DNA of 5,845 nucleotides, taken from NCBI GenBank assembly GCA_902475415.1, contig CABRZK010000165.1:1-5845 (forward strand). Direction: 5' to 3'. Origin of the DNA: an uncultured Eubacterium sp. Lineage in GTDB: Bacteria; Bacillota; Clostridia; Lachnospirales; Lachnospiraceae. Shown here piece by piece: positions 1 to 5,845 of the stretch. A program made the translations under genes and the position numbers. Under the pieces are notes generated by a model that worked only from the letters and a program-made list of their open reading frames with translations, was not told the origin of the DNA and ran no database searches. Position 1 is the stretch's first letter. Every line of letters starts with the position of its first letter.

Positions 1-90
1 AGTGAGGGTAGTGAACGTTTAGCGTTTGAGGAAAGATTTTCCGTTTTCGTCTTCATAATATTAAATTTTCAATCACACAAATAAGAAATC

Positions 91-122
91 ATCCCCGTGT
101 TTCCAAAGAAATTCACGGGGAT
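91..122 (-). terminator. Hairpin downstream of argS, probable intrinsic terminator
   Basis: A perfect 9-bp inverted repeat, ATCCCCGTG (91-99) and CACGGGGAT (114-122), encloses a second 4-bp stem (TTTC 100-103 with GAAA 108-111) around a CAAA loop. It begins 24 bases past the argS stop codon. Read in the argS direction it is followed by a moderately U-rich tract (GATTTCTTATTT), which fits an intrinsic terminator although the U-run is interrupted. The stem is symmetrical, so it could also stop plus-strand transcription entering from the left. This is seen directly in the sequence; the terminator role is inferred. Confidence 0.75.
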
Positions 123-145
123 AATTGTTTCAATAATATATATTT

Positions 146-1912
146 TTACATGCGATCCGGTGCATCAAAGCCAAGGACATCAATGCATGTCTCAAGAACA
201 TCTCTGGTCAGTTCCAAAAGGCGGATATATCCTGCCTGAACTGCCTCGTCCTCTTCTGCCATGATCTTTGTCTCATGATAGAAGTGGTTCAGCGCATTTG
301 CCAGACCATAGATGTATGCGCAGATTTTATGTGGAGCCAGCTCCTCTGCTGCATTTGTCATCACCTCGTTGAAACGGGCCAGTTCCAGCATCAGATTCTT
401 CTCACTGGCAGAATGCGCTGCCTGAATGATATAATCAGCAGCATTTTTTCCGCTCTGTGCATATTTCTTCAGAATCGATTTGATACGAACGATGGTATAC
501 AGGATGTATGGACCTGTATTTCCTTCAAAGGAGATAAAGCGGTCAATATCAAAGATGTAATCTTTGGAAGCCTGATTGGAGAGATCTCCGTATTTAATAG
601 CGGACAAAGCCACCTGTTTTGCTGTTTTTTCTGCTTCTTCTTTCTCCATGGTATTGTTCTCAGCGATTTTCTGATACATTTCTTCCTGAATATCGCCCAC
701 CAGTTTCTCCAGACGCATAACGCCACCCTCACGAGTTTTAAATGGTTTGCCGTCTTTTCCGTTCATGGTACCAAAACCGATGAATTTCAGTTCTGTATTG
801 TCATCTACCAGACCAGTCTTCTTCGCACAACGGAATACCTGTACAAAATGAAGTTCCTGACGCTTATCTGCCAGATATACCATCTGATCCGGATGATAGT
901 CTTTCATTCGCCATACAATGGTTGCCAGGTCTGTTGTTGTGTACAGAGATGCTCCATCTGATTTCAGGATCATACATGGTGGAATCTCTTTCGCATCTGT
1001 CTCTTCGCTGACATCTACTACCAGTGCGCCCTCACTCATGTAAGCAAAACCGTCTTTTTTCATCTGCTCTGCCATTGGAGCGATATATGGATCTGCATCA
1101 GACTCACCTTTCCACAGATCAAAGGAGACGTTCAGGCTGTCATAGTTTTTCTTCAGATCTGCAATGGAAACAGACAGAATGTGTTTCCACAGCGCAATAT
1201 AACCTCTTCTTCCCTTCTGAAGTTCAAAAGTAGCCTGCATTGCTGCTTCCTTGTAAGCCGCGTCTTCTTTTGATTTTCCACTTGCAGTCGGATAAATTTC
1301 CTCAAGTTCAGAAATCGTAAACGGCGCTTCCTGCGGATATTCTCCTTCGTAAGACTCATCAAAGTAAACCAGCTCCGGTTTACGCTCATGAAGTTCTGTG
1401 ATGATAAGTCCCATCTGAAGACCCCAGTCACCCAGATGTACATCACCGATCACATTGTGACCGATATAACGGCTCATACGTTTTACGCTCTCACCGATAA
1501 CTGCCGAACGAAGATGTCCGACATGCAACGGTTTTGCTACGTTTGCTCCGCCGTAATCTACAATGATCGTTTTCGGCTGTGCTGTCTTTTCGCATCCATA
1601 ACGCTCATCTGCCTGCATTTCACGCAGATACTCTGCCAGATATTCCTCAGATAATTTCAGATTCAGGAATCCAGGTTTTACAGATTCTACGGATGAGAAC
1701 ATTTCCTGATCCTGCAGACGTGCTGCCACATCATCTGCAATCATGAATGGTGCCTTTTTATACTGTTTTGCCGCAGCCATAGCTCCGTTACACTGAAATT
1801 CACACAAATCTGGTCTGTTTGACAATGTAACTCTGCCGAATTTTTCCTCATATCCGGCTTCCACAAAAGCTTTCGTTACCTCCGCGGTAATATGATCTAA
1901 TAATTTCTTCAT
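146..1912 (-). CDS. argS: Arginyl-tRNA synthetase
   Basis: This class I aminoacyl-tRNA synthetase charges tRNA-Arg with arginine in the cytoplasm using ATP. The 588-residue product has normal full length. Residues 1-100 match the ArgRS-specific N-terminal tRNA-binding domain. The Rossmann catalytic core follows, with the HIGH-type motif HVGH at 130-133 inside the family signature ANVAKPLHVGHLRSAV, and GDVHLGDWGLQMG near 156-168. The second ATP-binding loop reads KPFKTREGG (389-397), the common ArgRS variant lacking a canonical KMSKS. From about 460 the helical DALR anticodon-binding domain runs to the C-terminus, which ends in the family-typical DAPDRM. The ATG start is supported by a GGGAGG ribosome binding site (1918-1923) 5 bases upstream. 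The gene is divergent from sigG with its own promoter and hairpin, so it is probably monocistronic. Confidence 0.99.
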   Translation of the reverse strand: MKKLLDHITAEVTKAFVEAGYEEKFGRVTLSNRPDLCEFQCNGAMAAAKQYKKAPFMIADDVAARLQDQEMFSSVESVKPGFLNLKLSEEYLAEYLREMQADERYGCEKTAQPKTIIVDYGGANVAKPLHVGHLRSAVIGESVKRMSRYIGHNVIGDVHLGDWGLQMGLIITELHERKPELVYFDESYEGEYPQEAPFTISELEEIYPTASGKSKEDAAYKEAAMQATFELQKGRRGYIALWKHILSVSIADLKKNYDSLNVSFDLWKGESDADPYIAPMAEQMKKDGFAYMSEGALVVDVSEETDAKEIPPCMILKSDGASLYTTTDLATIVWRMKDYHPDQMVYLADKRQELHFVQVFRCAKKTGLVDDNTELKFIGFGTMNGKDGKPFKTREGGVMRLEKLVGDIQEEMYQKIAENNTMEKEEAEKTAKQVALSAIKYGDLSNQASKDYIFDIDRFISFEGNTGPYILYTIVRIKSILKKYAQSGKNAADYIIQAAHSASEKNLMLELARFNEVMTNAAEELAPHKICAYIYGLANALNHFYHETKIMAEEDEAVQAGYIRLLELTRDVLETCIDVLGFDAPDRM

Positions 1913-1917
1913 GTTTA

Positions 1918-1923
1918 CCTCCC
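1918..1923 (-). promoter_or_regulatory. argS ribosome binding site
   Basis: On the minus strand GGGAGG lies 5 bases before the ATG at 1910-1912. It is a strong Shine-Dalgarno sequence and fixes the argS start. Confidence 0.9.
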
Positions 1924-1954
1924 GGTTTTATTCTTTCTCATGACAATTATTTTT

Positions 1955-1983
1955 ATTTTATCATTATTTAGTAAGATGTGCAA
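1955..1983 (-). promoter_or_regulatory. Housekeeping (sigma-A type) promoter of argS
   Basis: On the minus strand the -35 element TTGCAC (1978-1983) and the -10 element TAAAAT (1955-1960) are separated by exactly 17 bases. A TG one base upstream of the -10 (1962-1963) makes it an extended -10. Both hexamers match the consensus at five of six positions. The implied leader is only about 35 bases, too short for a T-box riboswitch, so argS here does not appear to be controlled by tRNA-sensing attenuation. The motif is seen in the sequence; promoter activity is inferred. Confidence 0.8.
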
Positions 1984-2040
1984 CGCAAACGAATATTTTT
2001 TCTGTTTTGGTGCAAGCTGTTAATACATTATCCAAAAATC

Positions 2041-2045
2041 GGAGG
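2041..2045 (+). promoter_or_regulatory. sigG ribosome binding site
   Basis: GGAGG ends 9 bases before the ATG at 2055. It decides the SigG start in favour of this ATG over an in-frame TTG at 2007, which has no Shine-Dalgarno sequence and would add 16 residues before the conserved N-terminus. Confidence 0.9.
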
Positions 2046-2054
2046 CAGCACATT

Positions 2055-2837
2055 ATGTCATCATATAAAGTCGAAATCTGTGGTGTCAACACATCCACGC
2101 TCCCTGTATTAAAAGAATCCGAAAAGAAAGAACTATTTGCGCGCATTAAAAATGGTGATACCGAAGCCCGTGAAACCTATATCCGCGGAAACCTCAGACT
2201 TGTCCTGAGTGTTATCCGACGATTCTGGGCATCCAGCGAAAATGCTGATGATCTCTTTCAGATTGGCTGCGTTGGCCTCATCAAGTCCATCGACAACTTT
2301 GATCCATCGCTGGATGTAAAATTTTCCACCTATGCCGTTCCGATGATCATCGGTGAAATACGTCGTTATCTCAGAGATAACAGCAGCGTCCGGATCAGCC
2401 GTTCTCTTCGGGATACCGCATATAAGGCAATCCACGCCAGGGAACTTATGACAAGAAGCAACAACCGCGAGCCAACACTGGATGAAATAGCCCGGGAAAT
2501 TCAGATATCAAAAGAAGATATTACGTTCGCCCTTGATGCCATCCAGACCCCGGTCAGTCTCTATGATCCCATTTATACAGATGGTGGAGAGCCATTATAT
2601 GTCATGGACCAGATTAGTGACAAAAAAAATAAGGAAGAGCGTTGGGTGGAAAAGCTCTCCCTTAAAGATGCTATGAAACGATTAAACGACCGTGAAAACC
2701 ACATCATTCATTTACGTTTTTTTGAAGGCAAGACCCAGATGGAAGTTGCTGATGAAATCCATATTTCTCAGGCCCAGGTCAGCCGTCTGGAAAAATCTGC
2801 CCTGAAAACGATGCGAAATTACCTCACAGTAACATAA
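2055..2837 (+). CDS. sigG: RNA polymerase sporulation sigma factor SigG (late forespore)
   Basis: SigG directs core RNA polymerase to late forespore genes such as those for small acid-soluble proteins and germination functions. From the ATG at 2055 the product is 260 residues, the same length as the Bacillus subtilis protein (from memory). The N-terminus KVEICGVNTSTLPVLK (5-20) is a SigG hallmark absent from SigF. Region 2 lies at about 45-110 (NLRLVLSVI, DDLFQIGCVGLIKSIDNFD, KFSTYAVPMIIGEIRRYLRDN), region 3 at about 115-190, and region 4 at about 205-255 with the helix-turn-helix TQMEVADEIHISQAQVSRLE (227-246). The gene diverges from argS and converges on the sortase gene, whereas in the textbook arrangement it follows sigE on the same strand. 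Its own promoter is not clear; a forespore-type promoter would be expected but only a weak candidate is visible. Residue 44 is Arg where B. subtilis SigG has Asn45. Confidence 0.98.
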   Translation: MSSYKVEICGVNTSTLPVLKESEKKELFARIKNGDTEARETYIRGNLRLVLSVIRRFWASSENADDLFQIGCVGLIKSIDNFDPSLDVKFSTYAVPMIIGEIRRYLRDNSSVRISRSLRDTAYKAIHARELMTRSNNREPTLDEIAREIQISKEDITFALDAIQTPVSLYDPIYTDGGEPLYVMDQISDKKNKEERWVEKLSLKDAMKRLNDRENHIIHLRFFEGKTQMEVADEIHISQAQVSRLEKSALKTMRNYLTVT

Positions 2838-2875
2838 TTTTATCCCATCGTTGTTTCACAGGTAACTATAGCCAC

Positions 2876-3661
2876 TTATTGTTCCAGTGTCTTCTCGTCT
2901 ATGCAGACTCCGTGTACCACAAAACGCTGTGTCTCTCCACTGCTGGTACAGGTGGAAAGTGTCACAATTTTCTGGTCTTTGGTCGGATGGATTCCAGTGT
3001 CTTTGTAAGATGCCGCTACCATCCGGTCGATCATAGACTGCCAGGAATCATCCGGTCCATATCCCACTGTATATACTTCATCATTCTGATCTACATCATA
3101 GTAGGAAAAAATCTGATAGCGTAATACCTTATCTTCCGTGTAAATATTAAAATACTGATTGTTCTCATAAAATCCTTCCTCATTCTTGTAACGTTTCAGA
3201 TCGCCAAACATTGTTGTATTTCGCATATTGTGTCCGTATACAATAGAATGATAGTCTGAAAAATCCGGATGATTCAGACCTTCCAGAAAAATGCAGCCGG
3301 CAATGTGATAATTTCCATAAATATCACTACGCAGATAGGTATCATCGTCACCAGAGTATAAAATCGGATAACTGATATGCACATCATCATAGTTATCAAA
3401 ACGCAGCCATGCTTTGATATCCGGATTTTCTTTCTGAAGCTCTTCAAACTGAATTCTTGTGCCATCCTGCCAGAGTGCACCGGTGCCACCATTCGGATTA
3501 ATGACATATTCTGATTCCAGTGTCTGAAACGTCTTTTCCGATTCCTGATAATCCTTATAAATCCCTCCGATTTTCACCAGTGCAAAAATCATTACTGCAA
3601 GAGCGATTAAAATAATAACCAACGTAATCGGATGACGTTTTTTCTTTGTTTTTTCTTTCAC
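2876..3661 (-). CDS. srtB: Class B sortase, membrane-anchored
   Basis: Sortases are extracellular cysteine transpeptidases that cut a sorting motif near the C-terminus of secreted proteins and join them to peptidoglycan or pilin. The 261-residue product has a short basic cytoplasmic tail (KEKTKKKRH), one membrane anchor at about 12-34, and an outward-facing sortase domain from about 70. The catalytic triad is visible: His144 in VYGHNM, Cys238 in TLSTC (234-238), and Arg246 in QRFVVHG. The long segment between His and Cys, including WQSMIDRMVAASY, is the class B helical insertion. The start is a GTG with the ribosome binding site AAAAGGAG 8 bases upstream. It lies 81 bases downstream of the L,D-transpeptidase gene and is probably co-transcribed with it. 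No protein with a recognisable sorting signal is in the window, so the substrate is unknown. The srtB symbol indicates class only, not an iron-uptake (Isd) role. Confidence 0.95.
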   Translation of the reverse strand: MKEKTKKKRHPITLVIILIALAVMIFALVKIGGIYKDYQESEKTFQTLESEYVINPNGGTGALWQDGTRIQFEELQKENPDIKAWLRFDNYDDVHISYPILYSGDDDTYLRSDIYGNYHIAGCIFLEGLNHPDFSDYHSIVYGHNMRNTTMFGDLKRYKNEEGFYENNQYFNIYTEDKVLRYQIFSYYDVDQNDEVYTVGYGPDDSWQSMIDRMVAASYKDTGIHPTKDQKIVTLSTCTSSGETQRFVVHGVCIDEKTLEQ

Positions 3662-3669
3662 GTTCTTTA

Positions 3670-3677
3670 CTCCTTTT
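3670..3677 (-). promoter_or_regulatory. Sortase ribosome binding site deciding a GTG start
   Basis: On the minus strand AAAAGGAG lies 8 bases before the GTG at 3659-3661. This spacing supports GTG as the start. The ATG at 3678-3680 is in another frame and cannot start the sortase. Confidence 0.88.
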
Positions 3678-3696
3678 CATCCGAATTTATCTTATT

Positions 3697-3714
3697 TTCA
3701 GCAAAAATGCTGAA
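3697..3714 (-). other. Perfect 7-bp hairpin between the L,D-transpeptidase and sortase genes
   Basis: TTCAGCA (3697-3703) and TGCTGAA (3708-3714) form a perfect stem around a 4-base loop, 28 bases past the L,D-transpeptidase stop and 20 bases upstream of the sortase Shine-Dalgarno sequence. In the direction of the genes it is followed by an A-rich tract (AATAAGATAAATT), not a U-run, so it does not look like an intrinsic terminator for this operon. It may protect or help process the transcript, or it may have no role. The structure is seen directly; any function is inferred. Confidence 0.5.
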
Positions 3715-3742
3715 GCATCTTTTTCGTTTAGAATCCGGGGCA

Positions 3743-5236
3743 TTAATATACCACTACAGGATAACCAATTTTGGCATTTTCGTAAATCGTTTTCATCGCA
3801 CTGTACGGTGTATTTACACATCCATGAGAACCTCTGGTTTTATAAATAGAACCTCCAAATTCGCTCCTCCAGGATGCATCATGAATACCTACATCGCCGT
3901 TAAACGGAAGCCAGAAAGATACTTCTGAATTGTAATCCTGACCTGTCAGTGTATAATTCGGCATTCTCGCATCAATTGCCCATACCCCACCGGAAGGTGT
4001 ACTGTGTCCGGCTGCCACATTACCGGTTACGACCGGCGTAGATACGATGCATTCTCCGTCCTTATACATCCACATGGTCTGTGCAGAGATGCTGACCTCA
4101 ATGTATGTACCTCCAATATCATTGGTATCACGACATACTCCACTGTACAGATAAATCGGTTCCACAGTCGTTGTTTCACCGGCCAGAACCAGTTCTTTTA
4201 GCTGTGCCACGGTTTTCTTTTTATTAATACACCAGCCATAATCGCCACCTTTTAGTGTGATCACCTGACCACTGTGCGTGGTAAACTGTCTGCTCAGGCC
4301 AAATGTATCATACTTCAGTCCAAGCTGATGAACATATTCTGTAATTTTATCATCATCCAGTGAATAAGTATAGTCATCACCAAATGTAATCCAGTCCGCA
4401 ATGTCATCACTGTCCACCACTTCCTTGCGGTCACTGAAATCATATGTGATTTTGGCTTTTAATAACTGGTTGACTTCTTCGCATTCTTTCTGAAGCTTTT
4501 CATCATCTTTGTATACACCAGGTTTTACATAGCAGTCTTTTTCATCCAGTGATACGGTATCCGCACCATCTTCCACTGCCTGTTTGATTACCGCATCCGT
4601 TTTGTTCATATCCAGCTGATTTCCCTGGGATTCCTCTACAATCTGAAACTGTCCATCACTGAATTCCAGATGTGCATCGCTTGGAGCGGTCATATTTTCT
4701 TCCTGAATACACTTCAGTCTTGCTATTTCCTGATCCAGCATGGACTCGTTCATCTCGATGCCAAGTTCAATCTCATCTTCCGATGTAGCTCCCATAAGGA
4801 ACCATAAAAATGCATTCTGGCTGTCAAAAAGCTGATCTAATTCTCCCTGATCATCATACTTTAACTGAATTGTAGAAGCATTGATCTGTTCTTCCCCATC
4901 ACGGGTCTGAATCGTCAGTGTATAAGCATTTAATTTATCTGTGATTTTTTCTTTTACAGAATCCACACTTTGATTACGCAGTGAAATGCCAAAGGCACTT
5001 CCTTTCATATAAAAGTGCTTGCTGTAATAGATCGTTCCCGCAATATATATGATTGCAGCCACCACAATTACAATACAAAAAATCATGCGCAGCTTTTTCT
5101 GACTGCTTCTCTGTCTCTTTAATTCCTGTCTTAATTTTGTCTTTTGCACTATTACTACTTCCTTTATATTTTCTTTCCGCTTACGCTTCTTTTTTACGTC
5201 AGTTATTTCATATTGTAACGCATTTTTATTTTTCAT
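3743..5236 (-). CDS. Membrane-anchored L,D-transpeptidase (YkuD domain) with peptidoglycan-binding repeats
   Basis: This enzyme probably forms 3-3 cross-links in peptidoglycan, or exchanges its stem-peptide ends, outside the membrane. From the ATG the product is 497 residues. A very basic cytoplasmic tail (about 1-50, with KKKRKRK at 15-21) precedes one membrane helix at about 51-71. Residues about 85-365 are Asp/Glu/Lys-rich and resemble the putative peptidoglycan-binding domain (PG_binding_4) often paired with YkuD; the second copy ends near GGDYGW (330-335). The YkuD catalytic domain spans about 376-497, with GIHD (His452) and the signature SHGCVN (470-475) holding His471 and the nucleophile Cys473. 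There are 37 bases between the sigE stop and this start and no terminator, so read-through from sigE is likely. The ATG has a weak site (GGGAAAGG, 5240-5247) that nearly touches it, so the true start may instead be the GTG at 5147-5149, which would shorten the tail by 29 residues. Confidence 0.95.
   Translation of the reverse strand: MKNKNALQYEITDVKKKRKRKENIKEVVIVQKTKLRQELKRQRSSQKKLRMIFCIVIVVAAIIYIAGTIYYSKHFYMKGSAFGISLRNQSVDSVKEKITDKLNAYTLTIQTRDGEEQINASTIQLKYDDQGELDQLFDSQNAFLWFLMGATSEDEIELGIEMNESMLDQEIARLKCIQEENMTAPSDAHLEFSDGQFQIVEESQGNQLDMNKTDAVIKQAVEDGADTVSLDEKDCYVKPGVYKDDEKLQKECEEVNQLLKAKITYDFSDRKEVVDSDDIADWITFGDDYTYSLDDDKITEYVHQLGLKYDTFGLSRQFTTHSGQVITLKGGDYGWCINKKKTVAQLKELVLAGETTTVEPIYLYSGVCRDTNDIGGTYIEVSISAQTMWMYKDGECIVSTPVVTGNVAAGHSTPSGGVWAIDARMPNYTLTGQDYNSEVSFWLPFNGDVGIHDASWRSEFGGSIYKTRGSHGCVNTPYSAMKTIYENAKIGYPVVVY
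5158..5165 (-). promoter_or_regulatory. Alternative internal ribosome binding site in the L,D-transpeptidase gene
   Basis: On the minus strand AAAGGAAG lies 8 bases before an in-frame GTG (5147-5149, Val30 of the longer form). Its spacing is better than that of the site before the ATG. Use of this start would give a protein beginning MQKTKLRQEL with a normal short basic tail before the membrane helix. The sites are seen in the sequence; which one is used cannot be decided here. Confidence 0.4.
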
Positions 5237-5273
5237 CAACCTTTCCCGGAAAAATTAATAAAATTGTAAAATA

Positions 5274-5845
5274 TTATTCGTATCTTGTAATCTCTTTTTT
5301 CAGCTGTTTCATAATTTTCTTCTCAAGTCTGGAAATGTAAGACTGGGAAATTCCCATCAGGTCAGCAACTTCCTTCTGGGTATATTCTTTGCCTCCTCTG
5401 CCAAGTCCATAGCGCAGCTCGATAATCTCCCGTTCTCTGGCAGTTAATTTCGCAATTGCGCGTTTCAGAAGCTTTTTCTCCACTTCCAGTTCCATGTCTT
5501 TATAAATAATATCTTCTTCTGTTCCAAGAATATCTGATAATAACAGTTCATTTCCGTCCCAGTCCACGTTCAGAGGCTCATCAAAAGATACCTCCATTTT
5601 CATTTTACTGGTCCGCCGCAGATACATCAGAATTTCATTTTCAATACAGCGGGATGCATAGGTAGCCAGCTTAATATTTTTGCCCGGATTATAGGTATTG
5701 ATGGATTTTATCAGGCCTATCGTTCCAATGGATATCAGATCTTCTACTCCTATTCCTGTATTATCAAACTTCTTTGCTATGTATACTACAAGACGCAGAT
5801 TGTGTTCGATCAGCCGTTTTCGGGCAGTCTCACCATCTTCTGTAG
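5274..5845 (-). CDS. sigE: RNA polymerase sporulation sigma factor SigE (early mother cell), 5' end outside the window
   Basis: SigE switches on early mother-cell genes after asymmetric division. The frame stays open to the right edge, giving 189 residues; from memory of the B. subtilis protein (239 residues) about 50 are missing, including the inhibitory pro-sequence removed by SpoIIGA. The visible part starts TEDGETARKRLIEHNLRLVV. Region 2 includes EDLISIGTIGLIKSINTYNP and LATYASRCIENEILMYLRR (about 59-77), followed by the SigE-specific linker EPLNVDWDGNELLLSDILGT (about 90-109). Region 4 carries REREIIELRYGLG and the helix-turn-helix TQKEVADLMGISQSYISRLE near the C-terminus. An annotation that starts at the first internal Met (5625-5627) would wrongly lose most of region 2. 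By family context spoIIGA should lie just upstream, off the right edge. The next gene starts 37 bases after its stop. Confidence 0.97.
   Translation of the reverse strand, partial: TEDGETARKRLIEHNLRLVVYIAKKFDNTGIGVEDLISIGTIGLIKSINTYNPGKNIKLATYASRCIENEILMYLRRTSKMKMEVSFDEPLNVDWDGNELLLSDILGTEEDIIYKDMELEVEKKLLKRAIAKLTAREREIIELRYGLGRGGKEYTQKEVADLMGISQSYISRLEKKIMKQLKKEITRYE

Noticed and set aside
1..84. Plus-strand open frame ending in TAA at 82-84, which could be the tail of a gene from the left
   Set aside because: It gives only 27 residues (beginning SEGSERLAFEERF), with no recognisable family ending, and the opposite strand is also open. There is too little sequence to call a gene.
389..800. 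ArgRS lacks a canonical KMSKS motif (it has KPFKTREGG, encoded at about 722-748)
   Set aside because: This is a known and common variant of bacterial arginyl-tRNA synthetases and does not suggest an inactive or novel enzyme.
275..961. Long open frame of 228 codons on the plus strand, antisense to argS
   Set aside because: It lies wholly inside the well-supported argS gene. Its translation is rich in Cys, Phe, Ile and His with no domain, and I see no ribosome binding site of note. It is a codon-bias shadow.
1913..1977. Search for a T-box or other riboswitch in the argS leader
   Set aside because: The predicted transcript leader is only about 35 bases, with no stem structure and no T-box sequence.
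1991..2018. Possible forespore-type (SigF-like) promoter for sigG: GAATA (1991-1995) and GGTGCAAGCT (2009-2018)
   Set aside because: The elements loosely resemble SigF sites, but the spacer is only 13 bases and the -10 match is partial. It overlaps the region upstream of the argS promoter and cannot be supported from sequence alone.
2007..2054. Upstream in-frame TTG start for sigG adding 16 residues
   Set aside because: There is no Shine-Dalgarno sequence before it, while the ATG at 2055 has GGAGG at good spacing and gives the conserved SigG N-terminus and the family length of 260.
2824..2866. Imperfect direct repeat TCACAGTAAC (2824-2833) and TCACAGGTAAC (2856-2866) across the end of sigG
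   Set aside because: The two copies are short and differ by one inserted base. There is no mobile-element gene or inverted terminal repeat nearby, so it is probably chance.
3678..3680. ATG upstream of the sortase as an alternative start
   Set aside because: It is 19 bases upstream of the GTG and so in a different frame, and it overlaps the ribosome binding site.
1..5845. CRISPR arrays, tRNA or rRNA genes, insertion sequences, toxin-antitoxin or phage-defence genes
   Set aside because: No repeat-spacer pattern, RNA gene or transposase was seen; almost all of the window is filled by five genes of known families.

Overview
The window comes from a spore-forming, low-to-moderate GC Firmicute, most likely an anaerobic gut clostridium of the Lachnospiraceae type. 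The reasons are two sporulation sigma factors (SigE and SigG), a class B sortase, an L,D-transpeptidase with clostridial-style peptidoglycan-binding repeats, strong Shine-Dalgarno sites and AT-rich intergenic DNA. The genus is inferred from general resemblance and no search was run.

Layout from left to right. Positions 1-145 hold a strong hairpin, probably the argS terminator, and about 85 bases of unexplained edge sequence. Positions 146-1912 on the minus strand encode a complete arginyl-tRNA synthetase (argS). Positions 1913-2054 are a divergent intergenic region with a near-consensus housekeeping promoter for argS and the SigG ribosome binding site. Positions 2055-2837 on the plus strand encode a full-length forespore sigma factor, SigG. 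After a 38-base convergent gap, three minus-strand genes run to the right edge, here listed in transcription order: sigE (5274-5845, 5' end cut by the window), an L,D-transpeptidase (3743-5236) and a class B sortase (2876-3661).

The three minus-strand genes may form a read-through unit, since gaps are 37 and 81 bases and I see no intrinsic terminator in that direction. If so, a mother-cell sigma factor would be co-transcribed with two extracytoplasmic, membrane-anchored enzymes that act on the cell wall: a peptidoglycan cross-linker and a protein-to-wall transpeptidase. In the well-known Bacillus and Clostridium arrangement sigE is followed directly by sigG on the same strand. Here the two wall enzymes lie between them and sigG is inverted, so that it converges on the sortase gene. 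This rearranged locus is the main point of interest. All five proteins belong to known families, and I do not see a wholly new system.
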